In this document: positions 59,200 through 64,000 of the stretch, piece after piece
How the letters are laid out: every line of letters starts with the position of its first letter
How positions within the stretch are numbered: position 1 is the stretch's first letter
DNA from: Baylisascaris procyonis
Lineage: Eukaryota > Nematoda > Chromadorea > Rhabditida > Ascarididae
Length of the DNA stretch: 64,000 nt
Assembly (NCBI GenBank): GCA_037389465.1
Contig: JAZARR010000079.1
Coordinates: 248,001-312,000 of the forward strand
Reading direction: 5' to 3'
The notes under the pieces: model-generated
The model's database searches: none
What the model was told of the DNA's origin: nothing
What the model saw: only the letters and a program-made list of their open reading frames with translations
Made by a program: the position numbers and the translations under genes

Positions 59200-62100
59200 G
59201 AAACACAATATGAAATCTAACCTAAGGCAACAACATTCAAGTACTTCTAAATCGAAGACGTACAGAGCAGTTTCAAAGATGCAAGAAGATGCAAAACTTT
59301 TAGAAAACCTATTGTCGTTAGATGTGCTCGCATCTTTTTTTTATAATCGTTCGACATCTCTACAATTTCCCAAAATCTCTTTTTTTCAATTTGAAAAACG
59401 ATGACCAAAAAGGATAATTGTATTTAACAAGAGAACAACAATAGATAATGAAGAAATCCTTAAAATATTCGACGCATCTGCACTGAATTATTTATAAGAC
59501 ACAGTTAGCCACCCTGAACGTTCCAAATGTCACCAACTCACAATTAGCCTTTAAACGCAAATGTTTGTCAACAATAATCCCAAATCTGGGATGGCACCAG
59601 CAGGAGAAATCAGAACGTTGGGGAATCATTGTGGGTATTAGGCCAATATGCAACAACCGAGATTTTCAACTGTTAACATTCTATTGTCAAGCATATAGAC
59701 CTCTAAAATCTAAAACGTTACCGCCTTTCGAGCTCTAAATCCTCAGATTTTCAAAAAGAATAACGAGCACTGGTCGAGCCATTCATGAAGTCGCCAACGT
59801 ACATTAGAAGCAACGTGTAGCTCAACACACTACCTTACGGAACGCAACTAAAGATGCCTTGCCATTAAAAAGGGGTTCAGGACACGTGTAGGAGAAACAT
59901 TCCAAGGTCACTGACCTAGGAAATTGAGCTATGAGCTACACAGTCACCATTGCAAAATTGTGTCATGCAAACACAATATAGATTCCGCATTGCTTTGGTT
60001 TCCCGCTTTCAGATAAGCTCGATGAACTTCTCAGCACTTTGGCATTGCTTCTATCGAGACTGCCATCCGAACGCATCAAACGGGATTGTAAATTCGATGC
60101 GGAACTACAACGAGAACGCTGAGACTATGAACACAAGTTCTAGGCGGAATAGAACGAGTGAAAATTCATCCGAGGGCCGCAGGAAAAAGGAACTGTAGAA
60201 ATCCTAGACATGAAGTGGTTCAAATTCACCTATTGCAACGTTGAAACACTTGAGTGTGATTTTTTGCAGACGCAGATTCACAACGCACTTGTCGGCGCGA
60301 GATAATGCCGTTATTACTCATACGGTAACAAAACACTCAAGGCTCAACTGTCCGCGCCAAAAATTGATAAGCCGGTGCTTACGAAGCAGCAACAAACGTG
60401 AAGCACTCTTACAGTGCGCTAAACTGTAATATTATTGTCAGTGAAGGGGTAAGACTTCAAAGAATGGATCGAAGGGAATGCGGAAGCCAGACCACGTATT
60501 CAAAGTACAGACCACTTCTATACAACATGGGCCACGGGTTGCCCTTTTGCATGATTCGAGGCCATGGATTCCTCTATCTCGTGTCCTGCCACGAAGTCAT
60601 GTCATGCTTGAACCACAGAATCCTGCAACCCAAAGCATGCCGGATGAACTGGTACGATTTGAATTCTTGCAGTCCTGTTCACAATACCAATTAGTTTCAC
60701 GAAATGCTAACAACAAGACCCGCACAACAATGCATTTATAATTCGACCGAATCAATCGAACCTTCGAACAGGTTTTTCATGAAGGTTTCGTTTCTTCAAA
60801 CCCTCCGATCGCAAAACGTGCAAAGATTAGTAAACCTCAAGGTCAACCTGTGGTGCAAAGCATGATCGATTCCATGACTCCAGACATGTGATTCCCGAAT
60901 TAAAATGGTCGAATGCATACAATTACGTAAGCATATACAAGACATCACTGATGTGTTTTTGCAATAAACTACGAACAGTTGTTTGCGTTTTGGAAAATTT
61001 CTGCAGAAATGCGCTTTCAGATCGTGTGTGTGTGCATCAGTATACGCCTAATAGTCGCAATTCGCGAACCATTGAAAATATCTTCATGAAATTTTTGCAA
61101 CCGAAAAATTTCCGAAATCACCCGCTTAATGAAGGAGCAAGTCAACCTTGCCAAGAACTTTCTCTCTGAAATATCTTACTCTCAGCCAGATGTGACAAGA
61201 AGCGGTTACAGTACGTCCAATTATGACGTGGTACAGTTGATCCGGTATGTACAAAAACGCCCTCCTAAATGGAATATTTTTTGAAAAATTGTCGAACACG
61301 TTGGCCAGCTTGCAAAAAAGCACACATTCTACCAAACCGTTCTTTCCTCACCCCGCATTCTAGCACGCCTGCCCATATCTTTCCAGGAAAGAGCATTTTT
61401 CCAAGAGGATGAATTACAAAAAACTTATGATATCGCATTACCTCCCACGCGCTTCCCCAAACAAACTGCAAACTTACTTAATATGTTCGGTCATGAATGA
61501 AATTTGTTACACTGCCAATGACTTAATCTCATTTATAAATAAGTTGTTATGCAAAATATTATTTATCGAATGAATACGCTTCTGACTCAATCTCAAGGCC
61601 TGCTCTTCAAGAAGCATGGTTCGAAGTTCGTAACCGAAGAGGCGAGTTCATGTTGGCACAAGACCAATGATAATCTGCACTCTGCCAGTTCATGCTAATC
61701 ACTGCTCCACTATCAGCTCACTGAAATCTTACTTACTAACTAGAAATCATCTCCTCGCTATTACTGAAGATGGAAATTTGCAGAGATGCTCAAACGAGTA
61801 AACTGCAAATGTCAGTGACGAGAAATATGGAGGGAACTAAAAGCACCCCTAGCTTTGCAGTAGGGTAGCTAGGAAAGGTATTGTAGGTTTTTGAAATCCT
61901 CGCACCTTGAGAGGGATGGAAGACCTGCGAAAGTCTTGAAAGCTCGCCCTAATCGAAGCAAATTCGTCGATCGCTGCTGCTCCAACACACATATGCATGT
62001 GGACTGTGGTCACTTCGCTTCATCCGAAGATTCAACTCGTGAGGTATGTGAGCTGTTTCCTTGTAACCAAATCTGCTCTTCGAAATTATTGTGCGTGAAA

Positions 62101-62782
62101 AGCACTGAGGTTCATTAACTGTGAATGAACTCTTGAAGATAGAGCACGCTACAACATCACGAAAATGATATAAGTGGTCACGTTTATCACGAAGAATGAA
62201 AACTTGAGCGCTCGGTTATGATAAAATATAAATGTGACCAGGGAAGAATTGCAGTACAAATAGTCGATTAAAATGATACATATTATGCTGCCCCAACGTT
62301 ACAACACTGCTTCAAATATAAAACATGATCCACATCCAAAACTAAAAACGCCGTTGATTGCACAATTGTGGATTAAAGCGCTTTGTTACCACCTATGCAA
62401 TACAGGAAAACTTGCTTTAAACCATAAAGTTCCCCTCATTAACCTAACATGGATCAAATATTACGAGCGCAGAGGAAGATAAGTGAGTAAACAGGATTTG
62501 CGAAAATATTCCCTTCGTTCCAATCGGTGATATCTGGACCCCAAATACGACGAAAAAAATTGTCTTTGTTCTTTAAAGACATGCAGAACTAAAACTTCAG
62601 CGAATATCCACACTACCATCGTGAAACATCAACTAGTGCAAAACTGCGGGGTATCGCTGGTTGATCAAATTCCTATTTCCCTTTCCAGTGTTGCCTCCTT
62701 GCCATCCTTCCTTCGAGAGTTTTGGCACGGAAAGATGTTATTATTAACTCATGACAGAGGAAGTACTAGTTCTAGGATTGGT
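59200..62782. other. No confident gene; intergenic upstream of nothing recognised
   Basis: Several ATG frames of 60-98 codons occur on both strands (for example 60398-60741 in two overlapping frames), but none has splice context, compositional bias or a motif that I can defend. Part of it will be the 3' flank of the citrate synthase gene. Confidence 0.5.
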
Positions 62783-63007
62783 TCAGTTTTTTCCTGCTTT
62801 CTGAGCTAGGGTGATGAGTCCATCGGTTGAATGCGACTTGGGTCTCTCAATGGGTAGTCCCATAGCACGAGACCAAATCAACTGTGAGAGACATCCCATT
62901 GCTCGAGACACACCGAACAGCACCGTATAAAACGCCATCTCACTGAGACCGAAGTGCTGCAGCAGCACGCCTGAGTGCGCGTCCACATTTGGCCATGGAT
63001 TCTTCGC
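62783..63007 (-). CDS. cts-1: Citrate synthase, last exon (mitochondrial)
   Basis: Condenses acetyl-CoA and oxaloacetate to citrate in the mitochondrial matrix. After acceptor AAATTTTAG the frame reads [20 protein letters not shown], then [28 protein letters not shown] and [15 protein letters not shown] before TGA. Human CS has [33 protein letters not shown] and ERPKSMSTDGL in the same order. The Asp of NVDAHSG is the catalytic Asp (375 in pig numbering), and the Arg residues of VSRAMG and ERPKS correspond to citrate-binding arginines. The 74 residues are the intact C-terminus. Earlier exons are not present in the 990 bases up to the window edge, so the gene continues beyond it. Confidence 0.97.
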   Translation of the reverse strand, partial: AKNPWPNVDAHSGVLLQHFGLSEMAFYTVLFGVSRAMGCLSQLIWSRAMGLPIERPKSHSTDGLITLAQKAGKN

Positions 63008-64000
63008 CTAAAATTTCACAACTTTCCATCTATACATGACGGCCACAGAAGATGCCTTTTGATATTTAAAGTTAGGCTTTACAACGAAAACGCTCTTCCA
63101 CATCCTCGATAACACCATTGCTTCGCTTAGCCACTGACACGGACAACCCAATAACCAATGACATAAATTAGGCTCCATCCAATTTCGATAAACCGCAAGT
63201 GCTGAAGTTTATGCGAAGCAAAACGGGTGACATCGGAGTTCTTAATTATGGAGGCTTAGTGAATGATGTCATTATCACATAGCCGGCTGAATGAGAAGAT
63301 AAAAAAAATAACGTTCAAATTCGCAGGCGGAAACTGAGGGCCAGGCTTCTGCCAGTCTGCAAAGGCAGGATAACTCAACAGGCGTAACAATAAAGGACGC
63401 AAAGAACCAAAAGAGGAGTCGGAGCTAGCGTCCGAGTGTGTTTCCCTCGTACTACCTTGTTTTCGGGCCTAGCCCCGAACAACTTTCTGTGTTCATCATC
63501 CGATTTTCCTTATGAAAAACTGAGTATTGAGCTCCTTTGTACATACCTATTTCATGCAGCATGCTAGTTTAACTCTTTTGACTAATTTCCAACCCAACAT
63601 ACGGGAGCTCATACTCAGCTCACAAGTGACTTTCTCGTGCCTCATTCCCGCACAACATATTTTACGCTTTGTTTATCATTCCCTCCCAGGATATCGAAGT
63701 GAGTGTATATCTTATATTCTTAAGCGCTGCCGCATGACAATGAGAAACATATTGCGTTTCTGGCCAGTTTATCTGGCGTATCTCTTTATCCACAACGTAC
63801 TCAACCGCAGTTCCTCGGAATCACCAGAGACCGAAATTTGATGATGCAATTCTTGGATCTAAAGGAATTCCATCTTTGAAAATCGCTTTATCAGCTTACT
63901 GAGGTAAGCTTTGCTAGTTCCAATTTTGGAGCTGATACTCAAGGATTTCTGTAGACTCGGAATGATGCAGAGGTGTGAATGATGGATAGTGTTGCTGTAG
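63008..64000. other. cts-1: Citrate synthase intron (minus strand) to window edge
   Basis: No upstream citrate synthase block (for example the GYGHA or LEQGK segments) was found on the minus strand. A GC-richer patch at 63320-63480 looks like an interspersed repeat. The plus-strand frame at 63527-63841 contains hydrophobic stretches but no supporting signal. Confidence 0.6.

Overview
Eukaryotic, intron-rich nuclear DNA, almost certainly nematode. Small exons (27-286 nt), nematode-style acceptors (TTTTCAG or similar), A/T-rich introns of several hundred to several thousand bases, and three genes with clear metazoan orthologues. The long introns fit a clade V parasitic worm of hookworm/strongylid type better than the compact Caenorhabditis genome; this placement is inference, since no species marker is present.

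Layout. (1) 1-20284, plus strand: the 3' two thirds of a CC2D2A (C. elegans mks-6) orthologue, a ciliary transition-zone protein. I could join 17 exons with every splice phase agreeing; they encode 929 residues ending at a TAG. The 5' end lies outside the window. (2) 20285-23943: tail-to-tail intergenic region, with one possible extra AP-2 terminal exon at 22882-22974. (3) 23944-45566, minus strand: an AP-2 family transcription factor (aptf type). Five 3' exons carry the whole conserved DNA-binding and dimerisation region; six 5' exons are phase-consistent but less conserved. One AP-2 intron appears to be of GC-AG type. (4) 44.6-59.2 kb: several exon-like open frames, mostly plus strand, that I cannot name. 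They include a membrane segment plus a cytoplasmic-tail exon lying around the first AP-2 exon on the opposite strand, a set of exons between 48.9 and 52.6 kb, and a broken coding stretch at 58.9-59.2 kb. (5) 62783-63007, minus strand: last exon of mitochondrial citrate synthase; the rest lies beyond the right edge.

The genes are not functionally linked as an operon: CC2D2A builds the ciliary gate, AP-2 regulates transcription in ectoderm/neurons, and citrate synthase is a TCA enzyme. Repeats include two long (AT)n arrays, poly-C/(CA)n tracts, a GA-rich tract, a probable non-LTR retrotransposon tail and a decayed reverse-transcriptase-like fragment. No tRNA, rRNA, CRISPR or prokaryotic feature was recognised. 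All homology statements are from reading and memory of the families; no database search was run.
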